Assembly (NCBI RefSeq): GCF_014699115.1 | Contig: NZ_JACXAD010000015.1 | Location: 62,001 to 126,000, forward strand | From: Hymenobacter montanus | Lineage (GTDB): Bacteria; Bacteroidota; Bacteroidia; Cytophagales; Hymenobacteraceae | DNA: 64,000 nucleotides | Reading direction: 5' to 3' | The notes under the pieces: model-generated | Database searches by the model: none | What the model saw: only the letters and a program-made list of their open reading frames with translations | Told to the model about the DNA's origin: nothing | Shown: positions 17,833 to 27,215 of the stretch, one piece after another | Layout of the letters: the number at the start of each line of letters is the position of its first letter | How positions within the stretch are numbered: position 1 is the stretch's first letter | Position numbers and translations under genes: made by a program

Positions 17833-17840
17833 TACTTTTG
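17833..17840 (+). promoter_or_regulatory. Bacteroidota -7 element upstream of the nuclease-helicase
   Basis: TACTTTTG matches TAnnTTTG. It lies 38 nt after the lipoprotein stop and 153 nt before the helicase ATG, implying a long structured leader that contains GCCGCC/GGCGGC-type complementarity. Confidence 0.5.
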
Positions 17841-17992
17841 AGGGACAAGTACGGCGGCCGCCTAAAGCGGCTTGGCGAAGCGACTTCCTAATTAGCTTGC
17901 GGGAAGGTTTCTCGCGGAGAACCAGTCCGCCATAAGCCCAGCGGTGGCCGGCTGCCGGGTTATTTAGTTACCGCGCCGGATCTCTACCCTCG

Positions 17993-20900
17993 ATGTCAAC
18001 CCCTTACTACCTCCGCCTCGCCGCTCTGGCGGCCGACCCAACCGCCGCGCCGGCCGACCAGCTGCCCAAGCTGCGCAAGCTGCTCGAAACGGTGTTGCGC
18101 GACGAGTGCCGGCGGCGGGAGCGGCCCTTCGTCAACCTCAACCAGGCCATTGGGCTGGTGGCTTACGAGCAGGGCCTGCCCCTGTTGCTGCGCCAGCAGT
18201 TGCAGGCCCTGCGCCTGGCGGCCAACCTGGTGGTGCACGAGAGCTACGCCGGCACGCCAGCGGAGGTCGCGAGCGGCTTCGCGGCCCTGACAGCTCTGGT
18301 GTGGCACCTGACGGGCGTGCCCTACGAGGGCCCGGCGTGGCCGGAAATGCCGCCCTCCGTCGAAACCCTCCCCACCAAAAATGCCGCGGCTCCGCTGCAG
18401 CCCTTCATTCCTGATACGGGCCCCGCGGGTCCGGCCTGGCGCGTGAATGTGCTGCACGTCGACGCAGCCAGCGGCGCACTGACCGTGGAAATGGCCGTTT
18501 CCGCTGAGGGCCGGCCCAGCGGCGCCTTTCAGTTGGTGCTGCCCGCGGCCTACGAGAACGTGCGGGCCCTGGCCGCGGCCCTGCACCCGACCCTGCACCT
18601 CGTCGGGCCGGTGGTGCTGCCCGACGGCAGCGTGCGCCCCCGGCGCGTAGTGCTCGAGCCCGACTACCTGGTGAGCGTGACCACCGTAGCCGAATGCGCC
18701 CAGGCCACCGCTACCGTGCCTGAATGGGCGCTGCTGAACGCCTTTTTGCCCGATGAAACCTCGCGCCCGCTGGTACTCGGAAACCTGGTGAACCTGCTGC
18801 TGGACGAGGAAGTAAGCCACGCCGCCCGAAAGGTTGAGCAGGTGGCCGAGTCCATGCTGGTGGCGGGCGGGGCCGCGGCTGACGAGCCCGCCCCCGATGG
18901 CCCGCCCGCCGCTCCTCAGGAATTCGACCTCGAAGGCTTTCTGCGCAAACGCCTCTTCCGCCTGGCGCCGTTGTCGCTGAGCACCTTGCCGGAGTTTCAG
19001 ACCCGCACCGGCGTACCGGAGCTGCTCAACGACCTGCGCCGTCACCACCGCACGCTGCGCGAAACCCGCGTGCAGGGCTTTGTAGCCCCGAGCCGCACCG
19101 GCTACCAGCAGGAGCCCTTACGCCTGGCCGATTGTTTTCTGGAGCCCACTTTCCTCTCGGCCACCTACGGCCTGCAGGGGCGGCTCGACTTGCTGCACGA
19201 GAGCAGCACTGGCTACGATTTGGTGGAGCTGAAAAGCTCCACCAAAGTGCCCCACGCCGAGCCCTGGAGCAACCACGCCGCCCAGGCCCAGCTGTACCGC
19301 CTGCTGCTCGAGTCGGTGTTCGGGGCCGACGGCGAAACGGCCGGCCGGGGCCGTACCAGCATCCTCTACTCGAACGCGGCCAGCGGCCAGGCCGCCGTGC
19401 GCCGCGTCGACCAGGATCAGGAGCTGATTGACCGCCTGCTCTCGGCTCGTAACCAGCTCGTAGGCATCGAGTTGCAGTTGGCTCGCGCCACCGGCCCGCG
19501 CCAAACCGCCCAGCTGCTGGCCCCGGTGCTGCACCCCAACCTGATGGCTCTACCCGCCTTCGGCAAAGCCAAAGCCGAAAGAGTAGCCCAGGCCTGGGCC
19601 GCCGCCGACCCCGTGGAGCGCGCCTACTGCCTGGAGCTGGCCCGCTTCACGGCACGTGAGATGCGCCTCACCCTGCTCGGCGACGAGGCGCGCCCGGGCG
19701 ATGCGGGCGGCCAAGCGGGCTTGTGGCTGCTGCCTCAGGCCCGCAAGTACCAGAACTTCAGCTTACTCGACGATCTGGTGCTGTTCGAGGACCATAGCGA
19801 TGCCGACGATGATGCCCGCGAGGGCTTAGGCCCGCACCTTATTTTCCGCCGCCCCGACGGAGGGCGGGAAGTCAACTTCCGGGCCGGAGATACGCTTATT
19901 CTCTATCCGCGCCGCCGGACCGCCGCGGGCCGCCCCGGCGTAAGTACCGACCAAGCGGAAGAACCCGGCAATGAAAGCAGCCCCCTGACCGTGCTGGACG
20001 CGCAGGTGGTCAAGGTAGTCTTAGCCGAGGACCTTGGCGCCGACGGCCTGGTGGTGCTGAGCGTACGTAACCGGCGCATGGCTCCGCGCTACCTGCTGGG
20101 CCACTCGCACTGGGCCCTGGAGCCCGACACGTACGACACCTTCCGCCGCGAGTGGGCGGGCTTGTCGGCCTTTCTGGGGCTGCCCCCGGAGCGCCGCCGC
20201 AGGCTGCTGGCCCGCACCGCGCCCCGCGAGCCGGCCGACTGGTCGGCTGCGACCGGGCCGGCCACCAGCGCTGCCGAGGTGGTGGCCCGCGCCCTGGCGG
20301 CGCCCGATTGGTTTGTGTTGTGCGGCCCGCCTGGCACGGGCAAGACCCGCGCCGTGCTGCGGGAACTGGCCGTCAGGCTATACAAGCAAGACCAGCAAGT
20401 GCTGCTGGCCGCCTACACCAACCGCGCCGTGGATGAAATCTGCGAGCAGCTGGTCGACGCCGGCTTGCCGTTTATTCGGGTCGGGTCGCGGCTGGGGACG
20501 GCGCCCGCGTACCGACCGTACCTGCTCGACAATATGCTGCGCGACTGCACCAGCCGTCAGATGGTGCGCGGCCGGCTCACGACCTGCCCGTTCTACGTGG
20601 GCACGGTGGCCAGCCTGCTGGGCAAGCCCGAGCTGTTCACCCTGAAGCAGTTCGACCTGGCCGTGGTGGACGAAGCCAGCCAGGTGCTGGAGTCGCCCAT
20701 GTTGTCGCTGCTGGCCAAGGTGCCCAAGTTTATTCTTATTGGCGACCATCGCCAGCTGCCCGCTGTGGTAGCTCAGGAACCCGAAGCCAGCGCCGTGGCC
20801 GCCGAGTGCGCCGAGCTGCTGCGCGAAGAGCTGGGCCTGACCAACCTGCGCAATTCCTACTTTGAGCGCCTGTTCCGGCGGGCCGAGGCCCGGTGGCCCC

Positions 20901-21592
20901 ACGCGCACGGCACCCTGGCCGACCAGTACCGCATGCACCAGGACCTGGCTGCCCTGGTCAACCAGGATTTCTACGACAATCAGTTGCGCTGCCCCCAACC
21001 CTGGCAGGTTGCCCCGCTTAACCGCGCCACCTGGCCCGTGCCGGACCCCGCCGACGCCTTCATCGCGTCGTTGCGCACCCAGCGGGTGGTGTTCGTGCCC
21101 ACGCAGCGCGTACCCGAGGACTTATCGATGAAAGAATCGACCCAGGAAGCCGAACTGGCTGCCCGGGCCGCCGCTTACGTGGCCCAGGGCTACGTGGGGG
21201 CGTTTGACCCCGAAAGTACGTTAGGCATCATCGCCAGCTACCGCAACCAGGCGGCTCGTATCCGCGCCCGGCTGGCCCAGCTAGCCATTGAGCTTCGGCT
21301 CCCCGGCCTCGCCCAAGTCAGTGTCGATACCGTGGAGCGCTATCAGGGCAGCCAGCGCGAGGTCATCATTGTGAGCTTCTGCTGCCACCACGAGCACCAG
21401 TTGGAGCTCCTGGTGTCGCCCGACGAAACCGGGCACGTCGACCGCAAGCTAAACGTGGCTCTGACGCGTGCCCGTCAGCAGCTAGTACTGCTGGGCAACG
21501 AGGAGATTCTGAGCCGGGCGCCCCATCACGCGGCGCTGCTGGCCCGGGTGCGGCTGCTAGCCCGCGAGGTAGTAACCACGTCAAATTCGTAA
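17993..21592 (+). CDS. Dna2-like fused PD-(D/E)XK nuclease and SF1 helicase
   Basis: 1199 residues. The first ~300 are not recognised. Residues ~380-440 form a PD-(D/E)XK-type nuclease: YGLQGRLDLLHESS, then DLVELKSSTKVPHAEPWSNH and QAQLYRLLLE (Asp, Glu-x-Lys, Gln). The SF1 helicase follows: LCGPPGTGKTRAVLREL (~776), LLAAYTNRAVDEI, VVDEASQVLESP (~890), IGDHRQLPAVV, DQYRMHQDL (~979), VDTVERYQGSQREVIIVSF (~1112), NVALTRARQQLVLLG (~1153). The order is that of Dna2, which trims 5' flaps. I do not see the four-Cys iron-sulphur set of eukaryotic Dna2. Either DNA repair/replication or defence is possible. It converges on the DUF6493-like gene. Confidence 0.88.
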   Translation: MSTPYYLRLAALAADPTAAPADQLPKLRKLLETVLRDECRRRERPFVNLNQAIGLVAYEQGLPLLLRQQLQALRLAANLVVHESYAGTPAEVASGFAALTALVWHLTGVPYEGPAWPEMPPSVETLPTKNAAAPLQPFIPDTGPAGPAWRVNVLHVDAASGALTVEMAVSAEGRPSGAFQLVLPAAYENVRALAAALHPTLHLVGPVVLPDGSVRPRRVVLEPDYLVSVTTVAECAQATATVPEWALLNAFLPDETSRPLVLGNLVNLLLDEEVSHAARKVEQVAESMLVAGGAAADEPAPDGPPAAPQEFDLEGFLRKRLFRLAPLSLSTLPEFQTRTGVPELLNDLRRHHRTLRETRVQGFVAPSRTGYQQEPLRLADCFLEPTFLSATYGLQGRLDLLHESSTGYDLVELKSSTKVPHAEPWSNHAAQAQLYRLLLESVFGADGETAGRGRTSILYSNAASGQAAVRRVDQDQELIDRLLSARNQLVGIELQLARATGPRQTAQLLAPVLHPNLMALPAFGKAKAERVAQAWAAADPVERAYCLELARFTAREMRLTLLGDEARPGDAGGQAGLWLLPQARKYQNFSLLDDLVLFEDHSDADDDAREGLGPHLIFRRPDGGREVNFRAGDTLILYPRRRTAAGRPGVSTDQAEEPGNESSPLTVLDAQVVKVVLAEDLGADGLVVLSVRNRRMAPRYLLGHSHWALEPDTYDTFRREWAGLSAFLGLPPERRRRLLARTAPREPADWSAATGPATSAAEVVARALAAPDWFVLCGPPGTGKTRAVLRELAVRLYKQDQQVLLAAYTNRAVDEICEQLVDAGLPFIRVGSRLGTAPAYRPYLLDNMLRDCTSRQMVRGRLTTCPFYVGTVASLLGKPELFTLKQFDLAVVDEASQVLESPMLSLLAKVPKFILIGDHRQLPAVVAQEPEASAVAAECAELLREELGLTNLRNSYFERLFRRAEARWPHAHGTLADQYRMHQDLAALVNQDFYDNQLRCPQPWQVAPLNRATWPVPDPADAFIASLRTQRVVFVPTQRVPEDLSMKESTQEAELAARAAAYVAQGYVGAFDPESTLGIIASYRNQAARIRARLAQLAIELRLPGLAQVSVDTVERYQGSQREVIIVSFCCHHEHQLELLVSPDETGHVDRKLNVALTRARQQLVLLGNEEILSRAPHHAALLARVRLLAREVVTTSNS

Positions 21593-21825
21593 GTCTTGGC
21601 CGGCCTGAACTGTAGTTTTATCCCGCTCGGTTCTTCAAGAAAGTTTGGTGCTTACTGTCACCCGGGTGCGCCGGCTTAAGCGAGCTATTACACGCCCAAG
21701 GTTCGGGAGGTCGGCTCGTGGTACAACCAACGGGCTTATGCTTGGCTTCCTACGCCTATTTCTAAGGCGAGCCCTCTGTAACTCAAACCTGAAAATAAGC
21801 AAGGGGCGATGCCGTGCTCGAGTCC

Positions 21826-24800
21826 CTAAATTTTAGGCTTGGCCAGCAGGGCCGCCGCTTTTTTGAGGCTGGCCGAAGCTTGCCACTCGTGCAAACGGGC
21901 TTTTACTGTTTCGGGCACGGGCTGATGGGTTCGGCCCAGCACGTCGGCGTAGGCTTCGAGCAGCTTGCGCGTGTTGCGGGGTGGCTCGGCAGGCAATTGG
22001 GGCAGCAACGCGTCCAGGGTTTGGCGCAACGCGTCGTCGGTGACCGGGCTAATGGCGCGGGCCTGGGCGAGGCCATCGGCCAGACGTTGTACGGGCACAA
22101 ATTCAGCCGCTAAAAGCTGGCCCAACACCTTGCCCAAGGTGCTGGTTTCTACGCGGCGCTGCTCGACAGCCGCCAGCAGCACTTCCAGAGCTAGTGCCCG
22201 ACATAGTGAGGCGTTGTGCGTTAGGCCCACTGCCAACAGCAACGTGGCGGGTTCATCAAAGCAGGGGCCCGACCCGAGCAGGCTGCGCAGGGCCTGAACT
22301 AAGGGGTCACGCGTGGTCGAATCTACAGTATCGTGAGTAGCGGCCAGCCTGAGGGTGTGCCAGTACAACGGCCCCGGATAGTGCGGCAACAGCGCCACCA
22401 GGAAGGGATAATCGGCGGATAGCGAGCCAATGTGCCGCCAGATTTGGTACTGTTCATTTCTCTTAAAGGTTGTGTGCAGAGAATATAGCAACAGGCAATC
22501 GGGCAAAACGGCGTCCGCGGGTTCACACAAGAGCCGTAATTCCGTCCAGTATTCGGTGACTTCCGGGCTGCCAGCCTTCCACTTGTCGACGTAGGTATTC
22601 GACTTGCGTTGCAGTTCCCAGCGGGGTTGCCAGGACCGCACCACGCCTGGACAGTCGTTGGCCGTCAGGTTGGCCAGCTCGGGAAATTCAGCAGCGGGCA
22701 TTCGGGTGCGGGCCGCTACGACCCACAGCCCCGGCAGGGCCTCGGCCAGGGTGCTGGGCGTCGCCACCGCCGCGGGCAGCCCTTGCCCCAACGGTTCCGT
22801 AAATTGCTGGCGCAACGATTTTATCCAGACTTTCCACCCGACGGGCCGATGGTGGCTAGCGATGCCCTGAGGCAGCGGTGTACCGGCCGCACTCAGCAGC
22901 CACTGCAGCAGTTCGCGCAGGCCGGTGTGGCGCAGCTGGGGCAGGAGGGCCTGGGCCGCGGCCGTCGTGGCCGGATGCTGGTGGGCGGTGCGCGCCAGGG
23001 CCAGGGTCAGGTCGACGGCATTGGGCTCCTGTTCGGCGGCTTGGTAAGCCAGAAGCCGCTGCACCAGCACGGTAGGCGCTACCCAGTGCGGCGCGTGCGA
23101 GGGCGTGCTCAACAGCGGCAACGTTTGTTGGTCGCGTAACAGCTGCTCCACAAAAAGCAGTCGGCGTTGTTCCAGGGCCACCAGCGGGTCCGCAGTCTGG
23201 TAATTGGTACGAAGAAGGACTGATTTTACCAGGGGCGTGACGAAACCGTTAGCCCAGCCCAGCGTCAGGGCCTGCACCAAACCAACGTACCCGTTAGCAA
23301 GGTGTGGCCTTTTGATGATGGCTGCTACTTCAGCCTCCGTTTTGCCCTTCAGATAGGGTAAAATCTGGAGCACGTAAGGTTGCAAAGGCTCGTTACAATC
23401 CGCCGGAAACAGTGGTCGTAGGCGTAGCAGGCCAGCGAGCCAACGCTCAAGGGCCTTGGGGTCGTCGTGCTGGAGCACTTGGCCGGTCAGGAACAGCAAC
23501 TCGTGCCAGTCGGCCACCGGCGCAATGGCCGTCGCGGCCGAGATGTCGGGGCTGAAATCGAGCGAGGGGGCGTAAGCCGCGTGCGTGGCGCCGGGCCGCT
23601 CGTCGGGGTTCCCCAGCCAGGGGGCCAGTGTGGTGCGCGCGGCCGGGGCCAGCAAGTCCGCGTAAAGCGGCAGCGCATCGACGATTTCGCTGGTCTCGGT
23701 GGCCGCAAGCAGGGGCTCTCGGGCGTTGAGTACCTCCGCCAGGCCCTTGGCGGCGCGCTCCTGCACGGCCGCATCAGCGTGGCTCAGGGCGGCCGCGTAG
23801 AGCCGGGCCACGACCGGTGCCTGGCTCGGATGGGCTTTCAATAGCTTGCTAAAACCGCCCAGCAGCGTTCTGAGGCCGGTCTTAAGGTCCGGCCGCGTCA
23901 TCAGCCCATCGGCGTAAAGCAGCAGCGTTGCAGCTTGCAAGTCCGCTTCGGCCCAGAGGTCCTTGAGTTGGTCGAGGGCAAAATTGACGACCAGGGGCAG
24001 GGGGTGGGCCAGCAGCTCAATCAACTCCGTTTGCCGGGCCAGGCACTCGGCCGCCGTGGGGTTGAGCGCCAGCACCAGGCTCTTAAACCACGTGAGCAGC
24101 GGGCGCCGGAAGTCGCGGCGCAACGCCAGCAGGCTACGCGTGAGCAAGTCATTCCGGTCGAGGTGGCCCGAGGCAACCAACTGCGGCAGCAAGGTAAGCC
24201 AGGTGATGGCCGGGCGGTTTTTGTTGACGTAACCAGACGCCGTATCCACCGGCGTGTCGAAGTCGAACAGCAGGGGCACATCCCGCTCCAGCAGCGTTGC
24301 GTCGGCCTGGAACTGCTTCAGCACGTGCGCTTCGAAGCTCTGGCCGCGCTCCTCAAAGGTCTGATTATGATGGTTCAGGCAGTCGGCCAGCAATTGGCTG
24401 AACAGCCAGGGGTCGTAGCTGACCAGCCCGGCGTCGGCCAACCCGCGCAACAGGTGATAGTCGAAGCCATGCCACCCCATATTGCGGCGGGCGAGGCTCT
24501 GCAACCAGTCGGTGAGCCAAGCGGGGCGGTAGTGCTCCAGCACCTGCATCAACAGCGCTTTGTGCGAGTAGTAGAAGCGGTGCGGAAAACGGAACGTTCG
24601 GGTCAGCGCTTCCTGGCGAGAATACGTGGTCAGCCCCGCCAGAAACAAGTGCGGCTCCTGTTGGTGCAACTGCCGCGCCTGGTTCGAGTCCCACTCATCC
24701 CTCTCCTTGTATAGCTGCTTGGTTTTCAGCCGTACAGGTATCAGGTCCTTCTTCTCCAGTTCCAACAGGAACGGCAGCAGCTCATCAAGGCTCGAGTGGC

Positions 24801-24834
24801 GGACGAGCTGTTCAAACTTGTCAACAACAGTCAT
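21826..24834 (-). CDS. DUF6493-like large helical-repeat protein
   Basis: 1002 residues from the ATG at 24834, beginning MTVVDKFEQLVRHSSLDELL; the frame is open upstream, but that part resembles translated leader. The sequence is almost entirely Leu/Ala-rich helices without signal peptide or membrane segments, with repeats such as LPLLSTPSHAPHWVAPTVLV and PYLKGKTEAEVAAIIKRPHL, suggesting a HEAT-like solenoid. I associate it with DUF6493, a family that in many bacteria sits next to SWIM zinc-finger proteins. The SWIM gene lies 100 bp upstream on the same strand, so the two are probably co-transcribed. Biochemical role is unknown. Confidence 0.75.
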   Translation of the reverse strand: MTVVDKFEQLVRHSSLDELLPFLLELEKKDLIPVRLKTKQLYKERDEWDSNQARQLHQQEPHLFLAGLTTYSRQEALTRTFRFPHRFYYSHKALLMQVLEHYRPAWLTDWLQSLARRNMGWHGFDYHLLRGLADAGLVSYDPWLFSQLLADCLNHHNQTFEERGQSFEAHVLKQFQADATLLERDVPLLFDFDTPVDTASGYVNKNRPAITWLTLLPQLVASGHLDRNDLLTRSLLALRRDFRRPLLTWFKSLVLALNPTAAECLARQTELIELLAHPLPLVVNFALDQLKDLWAEADLQAATLLLYADGLMTRPDLKTGLRTLLGGFSKLLKAHPSQAPVVARLYAAALSHADAAVQERAAKGLAEVLNAREPLLAATETSEIVDALPLYADLLAPAARTTLAPWLGNPDERPGATHAAYAPSLDFSPDISAATAIAPVADWHELLFLTGQVLQHDDPKALERWLAGLLRLRPLFPADCNEPLQPYVLQILPYLKGKTEAEVAAIIKRPHLANGYVGLVQALTLGWANGFVTPLVKSVLLRTNYQTADPLVALEQRRLLFVEQLLRDQQTLPLLSTPSHAPHWVAPTVLVQRLLAYQAAEQEPNAVDLTLALARTAHQHPATTAAAQALLPQLRHTGLRELLQWLLSAAGTPLPQGIASHHRPVGWKVWIKSLRQQFTEPLGQGLPAAVATPSTLAEALPGLWVVAARTRMPAAEFPELANLTANDCPGVVRSWQPRWELQRKSNTYVDKWKAGSPEVTEYWTELRLLCEPADAVLPDCLLLYSLHTTFKRNEQYQIWRHIGSLSADYPFLVALLPHYPGPLYWHTLRLAATHDTVDSTTRDPLVQALRSLLGSGPCFDEPATLLLAVGLTHNASLCRALALEVLLAAVEQRRVETSTLGKVLGQLLAAEFVPVQRLADGLAQARAISPVTDDALRQTLDALLPQLPAEPPRNTRKLLEAYADVLGRTHQPVPETVKARLHEWQASASLKKAAALLAKPKI

Positions 24835-24934
24835 AAAGCAGCGGGGTAAGCAGAATAAATGAAGCACTGACAGTGGCAGAGTAGTGGGCTGCCAACGAGA
24901 TTGGGCCTCCAGCCCCACCCAGGCCGGGTAGAAC

Positions 24935-26272
24935 CTACAAAAACCGCATCCGCACCGCCAGAATGTGCTTGCACGGTCCGCGTTGCCCCTGGTTGCCCAT
25001 GAACCACGAGCAGGTGCAGCGTGCCGGCTCGGAGCGGCCCACTACCACGGTGTGCCACACGTCGGTGCCCCGCACCCGGGCTTCGGTGCGGCCATTGGCG
25101 CCAATGCCCACCAGTTGCACGTGGTCGGCCGTTTCGAGCAGGGCCCGGGCGTTTTTCAGCCGCGGGTTTAGCTTGATAATCCGGTCGGTTTTGAACGGCA
25201 GGCGGCGGTAGAAATAGTGGTTTTCGGTGAGGTCGAAGCCCAGCAGACCCATGGCCGAGAGGCTGGCACAAAGCCGCTCCACGGTATCGGGCGTCAGGTT
25301 GTTTTCCACCGCGAACAAGGTCGGGTTGAAGGTTTCGTTGCCCCGAAACAGGTTGTTAGCGCCTACAATCCACTCGGCCGGCAGCTCGTCCATCAGCGTG
25401 TCGAGCTGGTTGCCTTCGCCGGAAAACCCCCGGTTCACCTTGGCCGATAAGGCCAGTACAAACTCCTGCCCCCCGCCCATAGCCAGCACGAAAGCCGCCG
25501 CTTGCCCGTCGGGCGTGGCAAATACCCGCACGCCCTCGCAGAGCGGGAGCAGCCCTTCCAGCAGCCGTAGCCGGTGGATGCCACCCACCCGCACGGCGCC
25601 CGCGCTACCCACCGGCGCAAAGCTCGGCCGGGGGCCGCGCAGCACCAGGAAAAAGTCGCTTTTGGCCGTGCCAGCCGGAATGCTTTGCACCAGTTGCACA
25701 GCCTGCACGCGGCTGAGGGCTATTTTGTCCTCCATCACGGCCAGGTAGCCCTGCACCGCCGTCAGGCCCTTAATCCAGCGTTCGGGCAGGGTCACTTTGC
25801 GCTCGGTCACTTTGCCGGCGGCGCGTTCCAGCACTACTTCTTTCTCACCCACGCTCAACAGCACCGGCTCGGTGCGCGAGATGCGGGCCAGGGCGTTCAC
25901 CATCGGCTCATTGAAGTCGACGTTGGTGGTGCCGCTGCTCAAAAACTCACCATCCAGCGCGTCGGGGCCCAGGTCGAGCCGGGCGTACACCCCGTTGCAC
26001 GACGAAAATGCCTCAAACCGCAGCATGCCCGCTCCGGCCGTCACGATGGGGTCGCGTAAGGCAGCGCTCTGCGGCACGAAGCGCGAGGCTACTACCTTTG
26101 CTAAGGTAGTTAGTCCACGGGCCGCCAGCCACGAGTCGCGCAGCCGTCCCCAAAAAAAGCACGAAGCCCCCGTGGGCGTATCCTCAGCATAAGCGGCGAG
26201 TGAGAGCGTATTACCTCCCGAGCTGCGTTCCAGGATGGAAGGGCGGGCATAAGCGTAGGCGAAATCAGACAT
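24935..26272 (-). CDS. SWIM zinc-finger protein
   Basis: 445 residues, starting MSDFAYAYARPSILERSSGG. A SWIM zinc finger with the CxC...CxH pattern is at the C-terminus: ARCTCSWFMGNQGQRGPCKH. The middle has a DFFLVLRGPRPSFAPVGSAG region and a GGGQEFVLALSAKVNRGFSG segment. SWIM domains bind DNA or protein. It is the first gene of a probable two-gene unit with the DUF6493-like gene. In related clusters these accompany MoxR-type AAA and VWA proteins; none is present here. Confidence 0.88.
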   Translation of the reverse strand: MSDFAYAYARPSILERSSGGNTLSLAAYAEDTPTGASCFFWGRLRDSWLAARGLTTLAKVVASRFVPQSAALRDPIVTAGAGMLRFEAFSSCNGVYARLDLGPDALDGEFLSSGTTNVDFNEPMVNALARISRTEPVLLSVGEKEVVLERAAGKVTERKVTLPERWIKGLTAVQGYLAVMEDKIALSRVQAVQLVQSIPAGTAKSDFFLVLRGPRPSFAPVGSAGAVRVGGIHRLRLLEGLLPLCEGVRVFATPDGQAAAFVLAMGGGQEFVLALSAKVNRGFSGEGNQLDTLMDELPAEWIVGANNLFRGNETFNPTLFAVENNLTPDTVERLCASLSAMGLLGFDLTENHYFYRRLPFKTDRIIKLNPRLKNARALLETADHVQLVGIGANGRTEARVRGTDVWHTVVVGRSEPARCTCSWFMGNQGQRGPCKHILAVRMRFL

Positions 26273-26442
26273 AGCTGCAACAGTTAGGTTATGCGTAAGA
26301 CGTAGTACTCAGCCACGCCTTTGTTTCAACTATTGCAAATGTATACGGAAATCATCCAAATTATTGCTAAATAAATTGGTAATTTATCAACTTACTGATT
26401 CACAAAGCTATTATTTTTAGTAGTAATGGTTGTACACGTCGG

Positions 26443-26535
26443 GTAATAAGCCAGTTGAGCTTATGAAATCGTTCGCCGGGCGGTCCAGGACTGGGGCCTG
26501 GCGCAGGCGTAATAAGCCAGTCGAGCCTATAAAAT
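26443..26535 (+). repeat. Direct repeat pair in 484-bp intergenic region
   Basis: Two 27-bp units at 26443-26469 and 26509-26535 share GTAATAAGCCAGTYGAGCYT and continue TAT-AAAT; 24 of 27 positions are identical and the period is 66 bp. The region 26273-26756 is AT-rich and otherwise without a gene I can support. Confidence 0.7.
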
Positions 26536-26756
26536 ATCCGCCCAATCCAGCCGGGCTGCTCAACAGGCTAGCGCTTGAGCTACTCCTACTGCATTAGCAC
26601 CCGAAGCGGAATGAAACATGCGGGCAATTAGGGTCAGCCTTCTTGACTCACCCCAGGCTGACACCCACTACTGTCCATAATAAAAACAGGGGAAATAGCT
26701 TATCGTTATGCTTCTGACGTTCTTACCAGGTTAAATAACGGATAAATAATTGATTA

Positions 26757-27215
26757 TTAGTTGTTTAGCCTGTCTGCCTTCACCAAGCCGTTGGGGGTAC
26801 GAAGTATCCGCCGGGCTTTCAGTTGCTCAATTGTGAAAATCAGCAGCGCTCCCAAGGTGTAAGCAAGCAGGTCGGACCACTCGAAATGGTTGCCAAAAAC
26901 GATACGGGCCAGCTTATTTTTCTGCCACCCCAGGTGCGCCAGCAAGTGGAAGTATTGCGAGGCTTCCACCGCGTAGGAAAAGGCCAAAACAGCGGCCGTA
27001 ATAACTCCTGCCGGGGCCGTTACAACGCTTCGCACCAGGCAGTAAAGCAGAATGGTTGCTAGAAAGTCGCCCGCGTAAGGCCGGATAATCCGGTCGTGAA
27101 CAAAGAGGGCAATACAAACCTCGAGCGCGAAAAGAAGAACGGTGGCCAGGGCGTAATTCTTCTGGAAACCAATTGTGTGGAGCGTCCGGTGGGACTGGGA
27201 TGGGCTATTTAGCAT
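26757..27215 (-). CDS. DUF2809-family membrane protein
   Basis: 152 residues from the ATG at 27215 (an upstream frame to 27272 lies inside the preceding gene). Four hydrophobic segments are visible, including NYALATVLLFALEVCIALFV, YAGDFLATILLYCLVRSVV and LLAYTLGALLIFTIEQL. The motif IIRPYAGDFLATILLY and the Glu-Ala-Ser-Gln pair (AVEASQYFHLL, GNHFEWSDLLAY) are typical of the DUF2809 family, whose function is unknown. Its start overlaps the end of the MpaB-family gene by 11 bp, so it is translationally coupled as the last member of the TetR-headed set. Confidence 0.8.
   Translation of the reverse strand: MLNSPSQSHRTLHTIGFQKNYALATVLLFALEVCIALFVHDRIIRPYAGDFLATILLYCLVRSVVTAPAGVITAAVLAFSYAVEASQYFHLLAHLGWQKNKLARIVFGNHFEWSDLLAYTLGALLIFTIEQLKARRILRTPNGLVKADRLNN

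Noticed and set aside
17993..21592. Iron-sulphur cluster of eukaryotic Dna2 in the nuclease-helicase
   Set aside because: Only isolated cysteines are seen around the nuclease; no four-Cys pattern.
21645..21836. 63-codon frame between the helicase and DUF6493 genes
   Set aside because: Arg-rich translation without recognisable features; treated as non-coding.
24672..24695. GGTTCGAGTCCC resembling a tRNA T-loop
   Set aside because: It lies inside the DUF6493-like coding sequence in a conserved frame; no acceptor stem.
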